Source: Aestuariimicrobium sp. p3-SID1156
GTDB taxonomy: Bacteria; Actinomycetota; Actinomycetes; Propionibacteriales; Propionibacteriaceae
Length of the DNA stretch: 64,000 nt
Direction: 5' to 3'
Assembly: GCF_025144225.1 (NCBI RefSeq)
Contig: NZ_JALXXB010000001.1
Coordinates: 186,001 to 250,000, forward strand
Shown here: positions 50,534 through 59,152 of the stretch, one piece after another
Position numbering within the stretch: position 1 is the stretch's first letter
Layout of the letters: every line of letters begins with the position of its first letter
Position numbers and translations under genes: made by a program
The notes under the pieces: generated by a model
Told to the model about the DNA's origin: nothing
Databases searched by the model: none
Seen by the model: only the letters and a program-made list of their open reading frames with translations

Positions 50534-51193
50534 TCAGCGCTGGTTGGCGTCCTTCTGGGACGCACCCATGCCGTGCTCGATGCCCCACGCGACTGCCTGT
50601 GCTCGTCGTTCGACGCCCATCTTGCGGTACGCAGAACGGATATAGGACTTCACCGAGTTGGGGCTGAGGTAGGTGGTGGTGGCAATTTCCGCATTGGTGT
50701 GGCCACGGGTGATCATCGCAACCATCTCGGCCTCGCGCTGGGTCAGGCCAGCCGCCCGCCCCGGCCACTCGCCGTCGCTGGACGTGTCGGGTGAGGTATC
50801 ACGCGTGGCCGCCGGGCGGGGGCTGATCACGCGCTGACCACTGTGGATCTGTTCCAGCGCGGCCACCAGGGCGCCTGCGCTCAGCGTCTTCGACAGGACT
50901 CCCGAAGCGCCTGCCTGGAGGGCTCGGGACAGGAACTCGGGCTCGAAGGTCCAGGTGTAGAGCGCCACGCGTCCGACGCTGTGATCCGCCAGCAGGGCCT
51001 TGATCGAGCTGAGCATCTCCTGATCGCGTCCGAAGCTGTCGAACAGCGCGATGTCCACCGGCGAGGACACCGGTCGGCGTACCGACATCTCCACTACGCG
51101 GACACGATCGCTGAACGGGAGCAGCATGCGGCGCAATCCGTTGACCACGAGCTCATAGTCATTGAGGATCGCGATGGTGATGGGCGCAGGCAC
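50534..51193 (-). CDS. LuxR-type response regulator
   Basis: 219 residues: an N-terminal receiver-like domain (ITIAILNDYELVVNGLRRML, acceptor-type Asp in IALFDSFGRD) and a C-terminal LuxR HTH (LTQREAEMVAMITRGHTNAE, NSVKSYIRSAYRKMG). The receiver lacks the usual acidic pocket pair (LND instead of DD), so it may not be phosphorylated normally. GTG at 51193 places the receiver at the very N-terminus. No kinase gene is adjacent. It could control the neighbouring secreted proteins. Confidence 0.82.
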   Translation of the reverse strand: MPAPITIAILNDYELVVNGLRRMLLPFSDRVRVVEMSVRRPVSSPVDIALFDSFGRDQEMLSSIKALLADHSVGRVALYTWTFEPEFLSRALQAGASGVLSKTLSAGALVAALEQIHSGQRVISPRPAATRDTSPDTSSDGEWPGRAAGLTQREAEMVAMITRGHTNAEIATTTYLSPNSVKSYIRSAYRKMGVERRAQAVAWGIEHGMGASQKDANQR

Positions 51194-51341
51194 TCCGCCA
51201 CTATGGCACAGCGCCTGTACGACTAGGCATTTCGGGGGCCCCGCCGCGAGACGCCTCACCCTTGGGGGTGTAGAACGCCCACCGGGGCACGCACGCCAAC
51301 GATGTTATCTACCATTGGCACCCCGCTGCGGGCGCCGGGCT
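51194..51341. other. Spacer between LuxR regulator and CAP/FG-GAP gene
   Basis: Holds the regulator's promoter and the end of the CAP/FG-GAP gene's transcript; inverted repeats are GC-rich (GCGGGCGCC-type) but no clear operator stands out. Confidence 0.3.
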
Positions 51342-53060
51342 TCAGGCGAAGAGCCGAGTCCCGTTCCACCCGGTGCCGGCGATTCGCCGGTTCACCAGGC
51401 GCCCGGACGTGGTCTCCCAGCTGTACAACGTGCCGTCGGGGGCCCGGCCGAGGACGTCCGGCCTGCGGTCGCCTCCCAGGTCACCGGGGCTGTGGAGGAC
51501 GCTCCAGCCGGTCCAGCCGTGGCCGATCTGGGTGGTCTTCACGACGCGTCCGCCCCCGGTGTAGTAGACCAGCAGGAGGCCCTTGTCATTGGTGGCGAGG
51601 AAATCCCGGCTGCCGTTGCCGTCCTGGTCGCCGATGGCGGTCATCATGCGAATGCTCCCCCAGCCCGACCCGATCAGCGCCATGCCGCTGATCCCGCTGG
51701 CTGACAACGTGTACCTGGCGAGGCGTCCGGCATTGGGTCCGGAGGTGATGATCCCCACGATCTCGGGTTTCTTGTCGCCATTCATGTCACCGACCACAGT
51801 GAGGTTGCGCAGACCGTTCCAGTTCCAACCGATCTGGCGGGTGTAGCTGAAGTGGCCCATGCCGGAGCCGGTGTAGAAGTAGATGCCGCCGTTGCTGCGG
51901 CGTCCGATGAGGTCGTCGCGCCCGTCGCCGGTCAGGTCGGGGACGCGGCTGGCCCAGGTGAAGTCCGACCAGCCGGAGCCGGTCTTGGCGCCCAAGGTGA
52001 GCCGACCAGGGCGAACCCCCTTGTAGAGGCGCATCGCACCGGTCTGGTCCACCGCGACCAGGTCACCGGTGTTGTCGCCGGTCTGGTCACCCGGGGTCGT
52101 CGTGACGGCTGCCGAGGTGGTCATCTCGAAAGCACCCGACTGGGTGCGCGCCGTGGTGCCGTCGGGGGAGAACAACGAGGCGGTCCAGCTCCCGCTGACG
52201 TACGCTCCGGCCGGGACCGGGCGCTGCGGGATCAGCACGATCTGTCCCCGGGTGCCGAGGTCCTGGGTGTCGGTGACCACGCAATGGGGCACTGCCCGGC
52301 CGTCGACGCGCACGACCGAGCTGGTGACCTCGGTGCGCCCATAGACCGAGGGGTCGAACTGGATGGTGATCGGGAACCCCCAGGAGGTGCTGGTCATCCC
52401 GCAGTTCTGCGTGTAGAAGGGGCTCAGTTCCGTGGGCATCGCTCGCAGGTCGACATTGTTGCCGCGCGGGAAGACGATCGGGGTGGGATGGGAGGTCTCG
52501 CCACCGACCGGCAGCCACATCACCATCACCGCGCCGGATCGGGTGAACGCGACCTGGTTCACGCGCGGGTTGAGCAGCCCGTAGTACTGCGCCAGCGGGT
52601 CAGCCACCAGGAAGTCGACCATCGCGGAATAGGTCCTCAGCCAGCCCCCGACCGCCTCGGTCTGCGGGGCGACGGCCGCCCCGGCTGTCGTGTAGCCGGG
52701 CAGCCCGGCCTCCTCGCCGTAGATGTTCAGCCCGCTCACCGACCAGTTCCTCGCCAGGTAGTTGGCGTGTGAGGTCACCGCAGCGGTGGGGGCGGTCAGC
52801 GACATGGGACGCAGCCCAGCGCGCGAGCGGTGCGCATTCAGCCTCGCCAGCGCCGCGGTCTCCTCGCTGCTCGCTGCCGCCGGGGCCAACCGGCCGCTGG
52901 ACGCCGGGGCAGCGGCGCTGGCCGGGCCCATCGGGCCGCGGGCTGCGCGGCTGGTCGGGTCGACATCCCAGCTCTCTGCGGCCGATGCCGGGCTCACCAG
53001 TGAGAGGGTCGCGGTGAGGGTCAGGGCCAGAAGGGTGGCGAGACGGCGGATCGTGGGCAT
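51342..53060 (-). CDS. Secreted CAP-like protein with FG-GAP repeats
   Basis: 572 residues. The signal peptide (RRLATLLALTLTATLSLVSPASA) is followed by a CAP/SCP-like region (ALARLNAHRSRAGLRPMSLT ... VTSHANYLARN, ~75-260), a short beta domain (~260-330) and a C-terminal set of about five FG-GAP/VCBS repeats with calcium-binding loops (GDQTGDNTGDLVAVD, PDLTGDGRDDLIG, GDMNGDKKPEIVG, GDQDGNGSRDFLA, GDLGGDRRPDVLG). Repeat arrays of this kind form a beta-propeller on the cell surface or in the medium. GGAG precedes the ATG at 53060. Function unknown. Confidence 0.85.
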   Translation of the reverse strand: MPTIRRLATLLALTLTATLSLVSPASAAESWDVDPTSRAARGPMGPASAAAPASSGRLAPAAASSEETAALARLNAHRSRAGLRPMSLTAPTAAVTSHANYLARNWSVSGLNIYGEEAGLPGYTTAGAAVAPQTEAVGGWLRTYSAMVDFLVADPLAQYYGLLNPRVNQVAFTRSGAVMVMWLPVGGETSHPTPIVFPRGNNVDLRAMPTELSPFYTQNCGMTSTSWGFPITIQFDPSVYGRTEVTSSVVRVDGRAVPHCVVTDTQDLGTRGQIVLIPQRPVPAGAYVSGSWTASLFSPDGTTARTQSGAFEMTTSAAVTTTPGDQTGDNTGDLVAVDQTGAMRLYKGVRPGRLTLGAKTGSGWSDFTWASRVPDLTGDGRDDLIGRRSNGGIYFYTGSGMGHFSYTRQIGWNWNGLRNLTVVGDMNGDKKPEIVGIITSGPNAGRLARYTLSASGISGMALIGSGWGSIRMMTAIGDQDGNGSRDFLATNDKGLLLVYYTGGGRVVKTTQIGHGWTGWSVLHSPGDLGGDRRPDVLGRAPDGTLYSWETTSGRLVNRRIAGTGWNGTRLFA

Positions 53061-53138
53061 GGCGGCTCCATTCCGGGGGGATTCCGAGGTCACTGTAGGT
53101 CACCGTTTCGGTCACCGCACCTCCGCCTCAAGCACGCC

Positions 53139-53295
53139 TCAAGGGTCCGGGCCGCCCGGCCGACGGGCTCCAGACCCAGTGCGCGAAGCCCTGCACCGCG
53201 CGGCTCTGGCGGCGTCCCGAGCAACTGCTTCGAGGCAGGACCGATCAGCGCCTCCTCGTCCCGGGCGGGATCACCACCTCCATCCGCTCGGTCAC
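53139..53295 (-). pseudogene. GT2 glycosyltransferase, frameshifted N-terminal stub
   Basis: A GTG at 53295 overlaps the preceding stop (GTGA) and starts VTERMEVVIP, the beginning of a GT2 fold. The expected continuation ARDEEALIG appears one base out of frame, and CLEAVARDAARAA appears one further base out, so at least two single-base losses have occurred. Homology then fades and the frame ends at 53139; an intact gene would be several hundred codons. It would have been the third gene of the ACAD - PIG-L/methyltransferase operon. Confidence 0.6.
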
Positions 53296-54452
53296 ACCAC
53301 CCCCTCGGCCCGTGCCACCGAGACCGCCGGGGGACGTACGAAGACGTCCAACCAGAAGTCCTCCTCGCGGTGCTGCGCCAGCGTCGTCAGGAAATCGGCC
53401 TCGGCCAGGCGCTGGTGGACGTCGATGCCGTCCAGTTCCCAGTCCTCGATCGGGTGCATCCAGTGGCAGGCAACCAGCACGCCGTCCTCGGCCAGACTGC
53501 CCGCGACCCGCTGCAGGAACTCCTCGAGTGCTCTGGGGCTGAAAAAGTAGCCGGTCTCGGAGAGCACGACTAGGTCGAAGCTGCCCGCGGGCCAGTCGCG
53601 GGGCAGGTTGGACCACGCCACGTCGGCGCGGGTACCGGCGAGCTGCCGGGAGGCTGCAGCCACGGCGGTGGTGGAGACATCTCGCGCCACCAGCTCATCG
53701 ACCCGTCCGGCGAGGTCGAGGCTGAGCCGCCCGGCCGAACAGCCGACCTCGAGCGCCCGAGCGAATCGCCGCCGGGGCAGGGACGCCAGCAGCACCGCCC
53801 GCTTGCGTTCCTCATACCAACGGTCCTCCGCGCCCCACGGGTCGGGGCTGGCGGCGTGGAGCTGCTCCATCTCCACGGCGACGCGCTGGCCCGGCTCGGT
53901 GAGGAAGAACACTTCGGCATCGCGTCGGGAGTGCGCCAGCACGTGCTCACCGAGCAGCACCTCATCGCCGGACAAGTCCACCCGGACCGCGCTCCCGGGC
54001 CACTCGCCATAGGTGTCGCCGCGATGCCACCACCAGATCGGGTATTCCAGCAGCCGGACAGCCCTCTCGTGGGCCACCCGGGCAGCCGCCCATCCGTAGG
54101 CGTTGCGGTCGGCGTCGCCGTCGTGCCGCCACGGCGCGACCAGCAGGTCCACGCCGTCCAGCCGTTGGCGGAGCTCGGCGACGAGCTCCTCGCAGTGGTC
54201 GGCCAGCTGCCCGTCGGGCAACCTGAGGACGCCCGCGGTGATGATCTCGACCTGCGCCCCGCTCTCCCGCAGGGATGCGATGAGCCCGCCGGCGCCGAGG
54301 GTTTCGTCATCCGGGTGCGCGGCCAGGACCAGGGCTCGGCGGACGCCCGCCAGGACTTCCGGCCCCAGTCGGGGCAGCGCCGCCCAGGCGGGGGAGTCGA
54401 GCCTGTTCTGTTCGGCAGTGCCCGCGTCCCTGTGCCGGAAATCGGCGCTCAC
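53292..54452 (-). CDS. Bifunctional PIG-L deacetylase / SAM methyltransferase
   Basis: 386 residues. The N-terminal half has the PIG-L/LmbE zinc motif LVLAAHPDDETLGAGG and the later VAPWRHDGDADRNA and EHVLAHSRRD; the C-terminal half is a class I methyltransferase (ALEVGCSAGRLSLDLAG motif I, then FDLVVLSETGYFF). Together they would remove an N-acetyl group from a sugar and methylate a product. The GTG at 54452 overlaps the upstream stop (GTGA); the frame is open much further upstream, but that part is Arg/Gly-rich noise inside the ACAD gene. Confidence 0.85.
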   Translation of the reverse strand: MSADFRHRDAGTAEQNRLDSPAWAALPRLGPEVLAGVRRALVLAAHPDDETLGAGGLIASLRESGAQVEIITAGVLRLPDGQLADHCEELVAELRQRLDGVDLLVAPWRHDGDADRNAYGWAAARVAHERAVRLLEYPIWWWHRGDTYGEWPGSAVRVDLSGDEVLLGEHVLAHSRRDAEVFFLTEPGQRVAVEMEQLHAASPDPWGAEDRWYEERKRAVLLASLPRRRFARALEVGCSAGRLSLDLAGRVDELVARDVSTTAVAAASRQLAGTRADVAWSNLPRDWPAGSFDLVVLSETGYFFSPRALEEFLQRVAGSLAEDGVLVACHWMHPIEDWELDGIDVHQRLAEADFLTTLAQHREEDFWLDVFVRPPAVSVARAEGVV

Positions 54453-55483
54453 CAGGCCACCTGCAGGTTCGCGACCAAGGAGCGGCCGAGGGCGGCCTCG
54501 TCGCGTTCGGCGTGGCACTGGCGCAGGTAGACCTCCAGATCGGTGACGCGCTTGGCGTGCTGCTCGTCCTGGGTGAGGGGTGCGGGGCCCAGCCCGTGGC
54601 CCACCGACCGCAGCACCAGCTCGCAGGCGTCGTGGACGGCCAGCCGGGTGCGTCCCATCACCACTTCGCCGGGGGTCTCGTCGTCGCCGTCGGCGCGACG
54701 GGCGGCATCGGCCAGGGCGAGCCGTGCGGAGTGCAGCGCGACGTCGACCTGCCCGAGCAACATCTGGGCGACCTGGTCGGGTTCGCGCTTCCCGGCGGCG
54801 GCGCGCAGTGAACGGGCCAGCCCGACGGCGCCGCCGAACCAAACCGCCGCCACCCCGCAACCTCCCCACCAGAAGCCTGGACGCCGCAGGTACCAGCCGT
54901 CGTCACCGACCGGATCACCGGTGACGCGCTGCATCTCGATCGGGCCGGACGGCACCTCCGCCAGCCCGCGCGAGGGCCAGGGCCGGTCCAGCACCTGCAC
55001 CTGCGCGAGCGGGATGGAGAACAGCCGACGAGAGTCCGGGGCGGTCCAGGCGGTGACCAGAGCGTGGCTGAGCTCCCCGGCCAGCGAGCACCACGGCTTC
55101 TGGCCCGACAGCCGCCACCCCTCGCCGGTCTCTGCGGCCTCCAGCCGCATCCCCGGGCCCTCGGCCGCGAACACCCCGTAGGTCGCGTCGGGGTCGATGC
55201 CCACCCCCGCCTGGGTGAGGATACCGATGGCGTCCAGGTGCGGTTCGACGATTCGCGCCACGCCGAGGTCGACGGCCCCGAGGGTCGCCAGCGCGCTCCA
55301 CAGTTCTGCGGTCCCGCCCACTCCCGGCGTGGGGTGTCGGTCGGCGACCTCGCGCGCCAGGGTGAGGGACGCAGAAAGGTCCCCACGCGCCTGCTCCGCG
55401 CGTCCCGAAAGCTCGGTGAGCCAGGCCTCGTCGAGGCCGGAGGTGAGGAGCACGGGGGCGGCAGAACTGGCGGAATCGGTCAT
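54449..55483 (-). CDS. Acyl-CoA dehydrogenase-like protein
   Basis: 344 residues, shorter than typical acyl-CoA dehydrogenases (~380). GVGIDPDATYGVFAAEGPG and GWRLSGQKPWCSLAG correspond to the FAD-binding beta domain; the C-terminal four-helix part has LRQCHAERDEAALG, and the usual catalytic-Glu and GTNE motifs are not seen, as in DszC-like or non-dehydrogenating members. Coupled to the PIG-L/methyltransferase gene by GTGA. The substrate is unknown. ATG at 55483 is used; a GTG nine bases upstream is possible. Confidence 0.8.
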   Translation of the reverse strand: MTDSASSAAPVLLTSGLDEAWLTELSGRAEQARGDLSASLTLAREVADRHPTPGVGGTAELWSALATLGAVDLGVARIVEPHLDAIGILTQAGVGIDPDATYGVFAAEGPGMRLEAAETGEGWRLSGQKPWCSLAGELSHALVTAWTAPDSRRLFSIPLAQVQVLDRPWPSRGLAEVPSGPIEMQRVTGDPVGDDGWYLRRPGFWWGGCGVAAVWFGGAVGLARSLRAAAGKREPDQVAQMLLGQVDVALHSARLALADAARRADGDDETPGEVVMGRTRLAVHDACELVLRSVGHGLGPAPLTQDEQHAKRVTDLEVYLRQCHAERDEAALGRSLVANLQVAW

Positions 55484-55575
55484 GGTCGCCACGATGCCAG
55501 AGCCCCGACAAGGCCGCTGGCCCCCAAAAGAGGAAGCCGAGCACAGTGGGATATCTCCAACACCAACGAGGAGGA

Positions 55576-55593
55576 ACCTACGTTAGCGTAGGT
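55576..55593. promoter_or_regulatory. Palindrome before pdhA (candidate operator)
   Basis: ACCTACG-TTAG-CGTAGGT, a perfect 7-bp inverted repeat 26 bp before the pdhA start, in the divergent spacer with the ACAD operon. Confidence 0.5.
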
Positions 55594-55619
55594 AGCCGTA
55601 CCCGCGTGTGGAGGTCCCG

Positions 55620-56732
55620 ATGAGTGCACTGGTCGGAGTGAGTGATCCGACTGATCGGTGGAGGTCGCTCGACCCCTCCGACATGGTCCAGCTGCTCACG
55701 CCGGAGGGCGAGCGCGTCGAGCATCCCGACTTCAGTTGGCAGGGGGACGCCGCCACGCTGCGCGGCCTGCTGCGTGACATGGTCCTCGCCCGTCGCTTCG
55801 ACGCGGAGGGCACCGCCCTGCAGCGCCACGGCGAACTCGGCCTCTGGCCCCCGCTGCTGGGCCAGGAGGCCGCCCAGGCCGGTGCCGCTGCAGCCCTCCG
55901 CCCGAACGACTTCGTCTTCCCCTCCTACCGGGAGCATGGGGTCGCGTTGGCCATGGGCGTCCCGGTGTCGGAGATGCTGAAACTATGGCGCGGCACGGGG
56001 CAGGGCGACTGGAACCCGCAGACCTTCCGCTTCAACCTCTACACCCTGGTGATCGGCTCCCAGACCCTGCACGCGACCGGCTACGCGATGGGGTTGCAGC
56101 TCGATGGCGCCGAGGGTGCGGCGGTGCTCGCCTTCCACGGCGACGGCGCCTCCAGCCAGGGCGACGTCAACGAGGCCTACGTTTTTGCGGCCTCCTACCA
56201 CGCGCCGGTGGTCTTCTTCTGCCAGAACAACCAGTGGGCGATCAGCGAGCCGACCCATCGCCAGACCCGCATCCCGCTCTACCAGCGGGCGCGCGGCTTC
56301 GGTTTCCCCGGCATCCGAGTCGATGGCAACGACGTGCTGGCGGTGCAGGCGGTCACCGAATGGGCCATGGCACGCGCCCGGCGCGGCGAGGGGCCCGCCT
56401 TCATCGAGGCTTTCACCTACCGCATGGGGGCCCACACCACCTCCGACGACCCGACCAAGTACCGACTCGCCGACGAGGACGAACACTGGCGTGGCCGTGA
56501 CCCCATCGAACGGGTCAAGACCTACCTGGCCAGCATCGACGAGCTTGACCAGGCCTGGCTCGACGACCTGGACGCCCAGTGCGAGGACTTCGGCGCAGAC
56601 GTGCGGCGCGCCTGCCATGGGCTTGAGGTCCCGGACCTGGCCACCGCCTTCGACCGCGTCCATGCCGAGCAGACGCATGAACTGAGGGCACAGAAGGAGC
56701 AGTACGTGTCGTGGGCGGAGTCGTTCGCATGA
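55620..56732 (+). CDS. pdhA: Pyruvate (or branched-chain oxo acid) dehydrogenase E1 alpha
   Basis: 370 residues. The thiamine-diphosphate motif spans GDGASSQGDVNEAYVFA ... NNQWAIS (residues ~168-205), and the phosphorylation-loop region YRMGAHTTSDDPTKYR follows. Product would be the alpha half of an alpha2beta2 E1 that decarboxylates pyruvate or branched-chain 2-oxo acids. GGAGG lies five bases before the ATG. First gene of pdhA-pdhB-pdhC; the start of pdhB overlaps its stop. Confidence 0.9.
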   Translation: MSALVGVSDPTDRWRSLDPSDMVQLLTPEGERVEHPDFSWQGDAATLRGLLRDMVLARRFDAEGTALQRHGELGLWPPLLGQEAAQAGAAAALRPNDFVFPSYREHGVALAMGVPVSEMLKLWRGTGQGDWNPQTFRFNLYTLVIGSQTLHATGYAMGLQLDGAEGAAVLAFHGDGASSQGDVNEAYVFAASYHAPVVFFCQNNQWAISEPTHRQTRIPLYQRARGFGFPGIRVDGNDVLAVQAVTEWAMARARRGEGPAFIEAFTYRMGAHTTSDDPTKYRLADEDEHWRGRDPIERVKTYLASIDELDQAWLDDLDAQCEDFGADVRRACHGLEVPDLATAFDRVHAEQTHELRAQKEQYVSWAESFA

Positions 56733-57703
56733 GCACCCTCACGCTGGGCAGGGCGCTGAACGCGGGCCTGCGCCGGGCCCTCGAGGCCGATCCGAAGGTG
56801 CTGCTCGCCGGGCAGGACATCGGCGCCCTGGGCGGAGTGTTCCGCATCACCGAGGGCCTGCAGCGGGACTTCGGCGAGGACCGGGTGATCGACTCCCCCC
56901 TGGCTGAGTCCGGCATCATCGGCACGGCCATCGGTCTTGCCATGCGCGGGTACCGGCCGGTGTGCGAGATCCAGTTCGAGGGTTTCGTCTTCCCGGGGTT
57001 CGACCAGATCGTGACCCAGCTGGCCAAGTTCCACTTCCGTTCCAATGGGGCGATTCGGCTGCCGGTCGTGGTCCGGATTCCCTATGGCGGCGGCATCGGC
57101 GCGATCGAGCACCATTCGGAGTCCCCGGAGTCCTATTTCGTGCACACGCCGGGGCTGAAGGTGGTCACCTGCTCCCATCCGGCGGATGCCTACTGGATGA
57201 TCCAGCAGGCCATCGCCTCCGATGACCCGGTGATCTTCTTCGAGCCCAAGCGTCGCTACCACGAGAAGGGCGAGGTCGACGAGGCCGCCAGCCCGATGCC
57301 GCTGCACCAGGCCCGGGTCGCGCGTCTGGGGCGTGACATCACCCTGCTCGCCTGGGGCCCGCAGGTGAAGACCTGCCTTGAGGTGGCCTCGATCGCTGAG
57401 GAGGAAGGTCGTTCGGTCGAGGTCGTCGACCTGCGCTCGCTCAGCCCGATCGACATGGTGACCATCACCGACTCCGTGAAGCGCACGAAGCGAGCGATCG
57501 TGGTCCACGAGGCCCATCGGACGCTCGGAGTCGGTGCCGAACTGGCCGCGCGCCTCGGCGAAGAGTTGTTCTACACGATGGAGGCACCCGTGCTGCGGGT
57601 CACCGGCTACGACACCCCCTACCCGTGGAGCCGGGTGGAGGAGGACTGGCTGCCCAATGCCGACCGCATCCTGGACGCCATCGACGAGTCGATGGGCTAC
57701 TGA
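56729..57703 (+). CDS. pdhB: Pyruvate (or branched-chain oxo acid) dehydrogenase E1 beta
   Basis: 324 residues, normal for E1 beta. VIDSPLAESGIIGTAIGLAMRGYRPVCEIQF and VVVRIPYGGGIGAIEHHSES hold the ThDP-contact and interface residues; VVDLRSLSPIDMVTI is the C-terminal-domain signature. ATG overlaps the pdhA stop (ATGA). Forms E1 with PdhA and passes the acyl group to the E2 lipoyl arm. Confidence 0.9.
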   Translation: MSTLTLGRALNAGLRRALEADPKVLLAGQDIGALGGVFRITEGLQRDFGEDRVIDSPLAESGIIGTAIGLAMRGYRPVCEIQFEGFVFPGFDQIVTQLAKFHFRSNGAIRLPVVVRIPYGGGIGAIEHHSESPESYFVHTPGLKVVTCSHPADAYWMIQQAIASDDPVIFFEPKRRYHEKGEVDEAASPMPLHQARVARLGRDITLLAWGPQVKTCLEVASIAEEEGRSVEVVDLRSLSPIDMVTITDSVKRTKRAIVVHEAHRTLGVGAELAARLGEELFYTMEAPVLRVTGYDTPYPWSRVEEDWLPNADRILDAIDESMGY

Positions 57704-57731
57704 CGACCGGGCTACTGAGGAGTACTGACCG

Positions 57732-59144
57732 ATGAAGGAATTCCTGCTGCCTGACCCGGGCGAGGGGCTGGTCGAGGCCGAGATCGTCGCCTGGCATGTG
57801 GCTGAGGGCGACCACGTGAAGGTCAACGACGTGGTGCTGGAGGTGGAGACCAGCAAGTCGATCGTCGAGCTGCCGATCCCGTGGACCGGGACTGTCGCGC
57901 GCATCCTGGTCGCGGCCGGGCAGACGGTGCCGGTCGGGACGCCGATCGTCGTGATTGACGACGGTGCCCAGCCCGAGCAGGAGGACGACAAACCGGAGCC
58001 GCTGTTGGTGGGCTACGGCGCTGCTCCGTCCAGCGGACGCCACCGTCGCTCCCGGGCCCGGTCCTCCACGAAGGGCAATGGCGCTGCCAACGCCCATCAG
58101 GCGGTGGCGGACGCCTACGGGCAGTCCGCGCCCTCACGGCGTCCCGATGACGTGCACGAACCCCATCGCGTCCAGGCAGAACCCCACGGCGACCCCCTGC
58201 CCACCCCCGGCGATCCGGCTCGCGGCACCGACCTGGTGCTCTCCGGGGTCCCCGACCCAACCCTGGCCAAGCCGCCGGTCCGCAAACTTGCCAAGCAGCT
58301 CGGGGTGGACCTCGACACGGTCGTCGGCACCGGCCCACAGGGCTCCATCACCCGCGCCGACGTCGAGGCGGCTGCCGCCCTGGCAGCACTCGGGGCGATG
58401 GGCTCGGCCCCCCGTGTGGAGGAGCGGTCGTCGACCGGTGAACGACGCATCCCGATCAAGGGCGTCCGCAAGGTGACCGCCGAGGCGATGATTGCCTCCA
58501 CCAGCACCCATGTGCACGTCACCGAGTGGGTCACCATCGACATCACGGCCACCATGGAGATGGTCGAACGCCTCCGCGCCCGTCGCGAGTTCGCCAACCT
58601 GCGCGTCAGCCCGCTGCTGCTCTACGCCAAGGCCTGCTGCCTGGCGATGGCCAACACCCCGGAGATCAACGCGTCCTGGGACGAGGACAACCAGGAGATC
58701 GTCCTCCACGGGGACGTGAACCTGGGCATCGCCGCCGCCACCCCGCGTGGGCTGATGGTGCCCAACATCAAGGGCGCCCAGCAGATGAACCTGCTTGAGC
58801 TCTGCCGGGCGATCAATGCGCTGGTCCAGGTCTCCAAGGAGGGCAAGCTCCAGCCCGCAGACTACGGCGGCGGCACCTTCACGATCACCAATGTCGGCGT
58901 CTTCGGCGTCGAGTCCGGCACCCCGATCATCAACGGCAACGAGTCCGCGATCCTGTGCATGGGCTCGATCGACCGCAAGCCGTGGGTGGTGGGCGAGGGC
59001 GCCGACGAGCGGGTCGAGCCGCGCTGGGTCACGACCATCTCGATCTCCTTCGACCACCGCCTCATTGACGGCGAGCAGGGCTCACGATTCCTGCGCGAGG
59101 TGGCCGACCTGCTGCAGGATCCCGAGCTCGCCATGCTGTACTGA
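57732..59144 (+). CDS. pdhC: Dihydrolipoamide acyltransferase (E2)
   Basis: 470 residues: one lipoyl domain (MKEFLLPDPGEGLVEAE, lipoyl Lys in VEVETSKSIVEL, ~residue 46), a long Pro/Ala/Arg linker, the peripheral-subunit-binding domain (VRKLAKQLGVDLDTVVGTGP, ~180-215) and the catalytic domain with ISFDHRLIDGEQGSRFL (catalytic His/Asp). It is closest in layout to actinobacterial E2s that may serve pyruvate or branched-chain substrates. No E3 (lipoamide dehydrogenase) follows, so E3 must be elsewhere. Confidence 0.9.
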   Translation: MKEFLLPDPGEGLVEAEIVAWHVAEGDHVKVNDVVLEVETSKSIVELPIPWTGTVARILVAAGQTVPVGTPIVVIDDGAQPEQEDDKPEPLLVGYGAAPSSGRHRRSRARSSTKGNGAANAHQAVADAYGQSAPSRRPDDVHEPHRVQAEPHGDPLPTPGDPARGTDLVLSGVPDPTLAKPPVRKLAKQLGVDLDTVVGTGPQGSITRADVEAAAALAALGAMGSAPRVEERSSTGERRIPIKGVRKVTAEAMIASTSTHVHVTEWVTIDITATMEMVERLRARREFANLRVSPLLLYAKACCLAMANTPEINASWDEDNQEIVLHGDVNLGIAAATPRGLMVPNIKGAQQMNLLELCRAINALVQVSKEGKLQPADYGGGTFTITNVGVFGVESGTPIINGNESAILCMGSIDRKPWVVGEGADERVEPRWVTTISISFDHRLIDGEQGSRFLREVADLLQDPELAMLY

Positions 59145-59152
59145 GGGGCGTG

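Noticed and set aside
54453..54869. N-terminal extension of the PIG-L/methyltransferase frame
   Set aside because: About 139 codons of Arg/Gly-rich sequence inside the ACAD gene. The GTGA-coupled start at 54452 fits the domain boundary.
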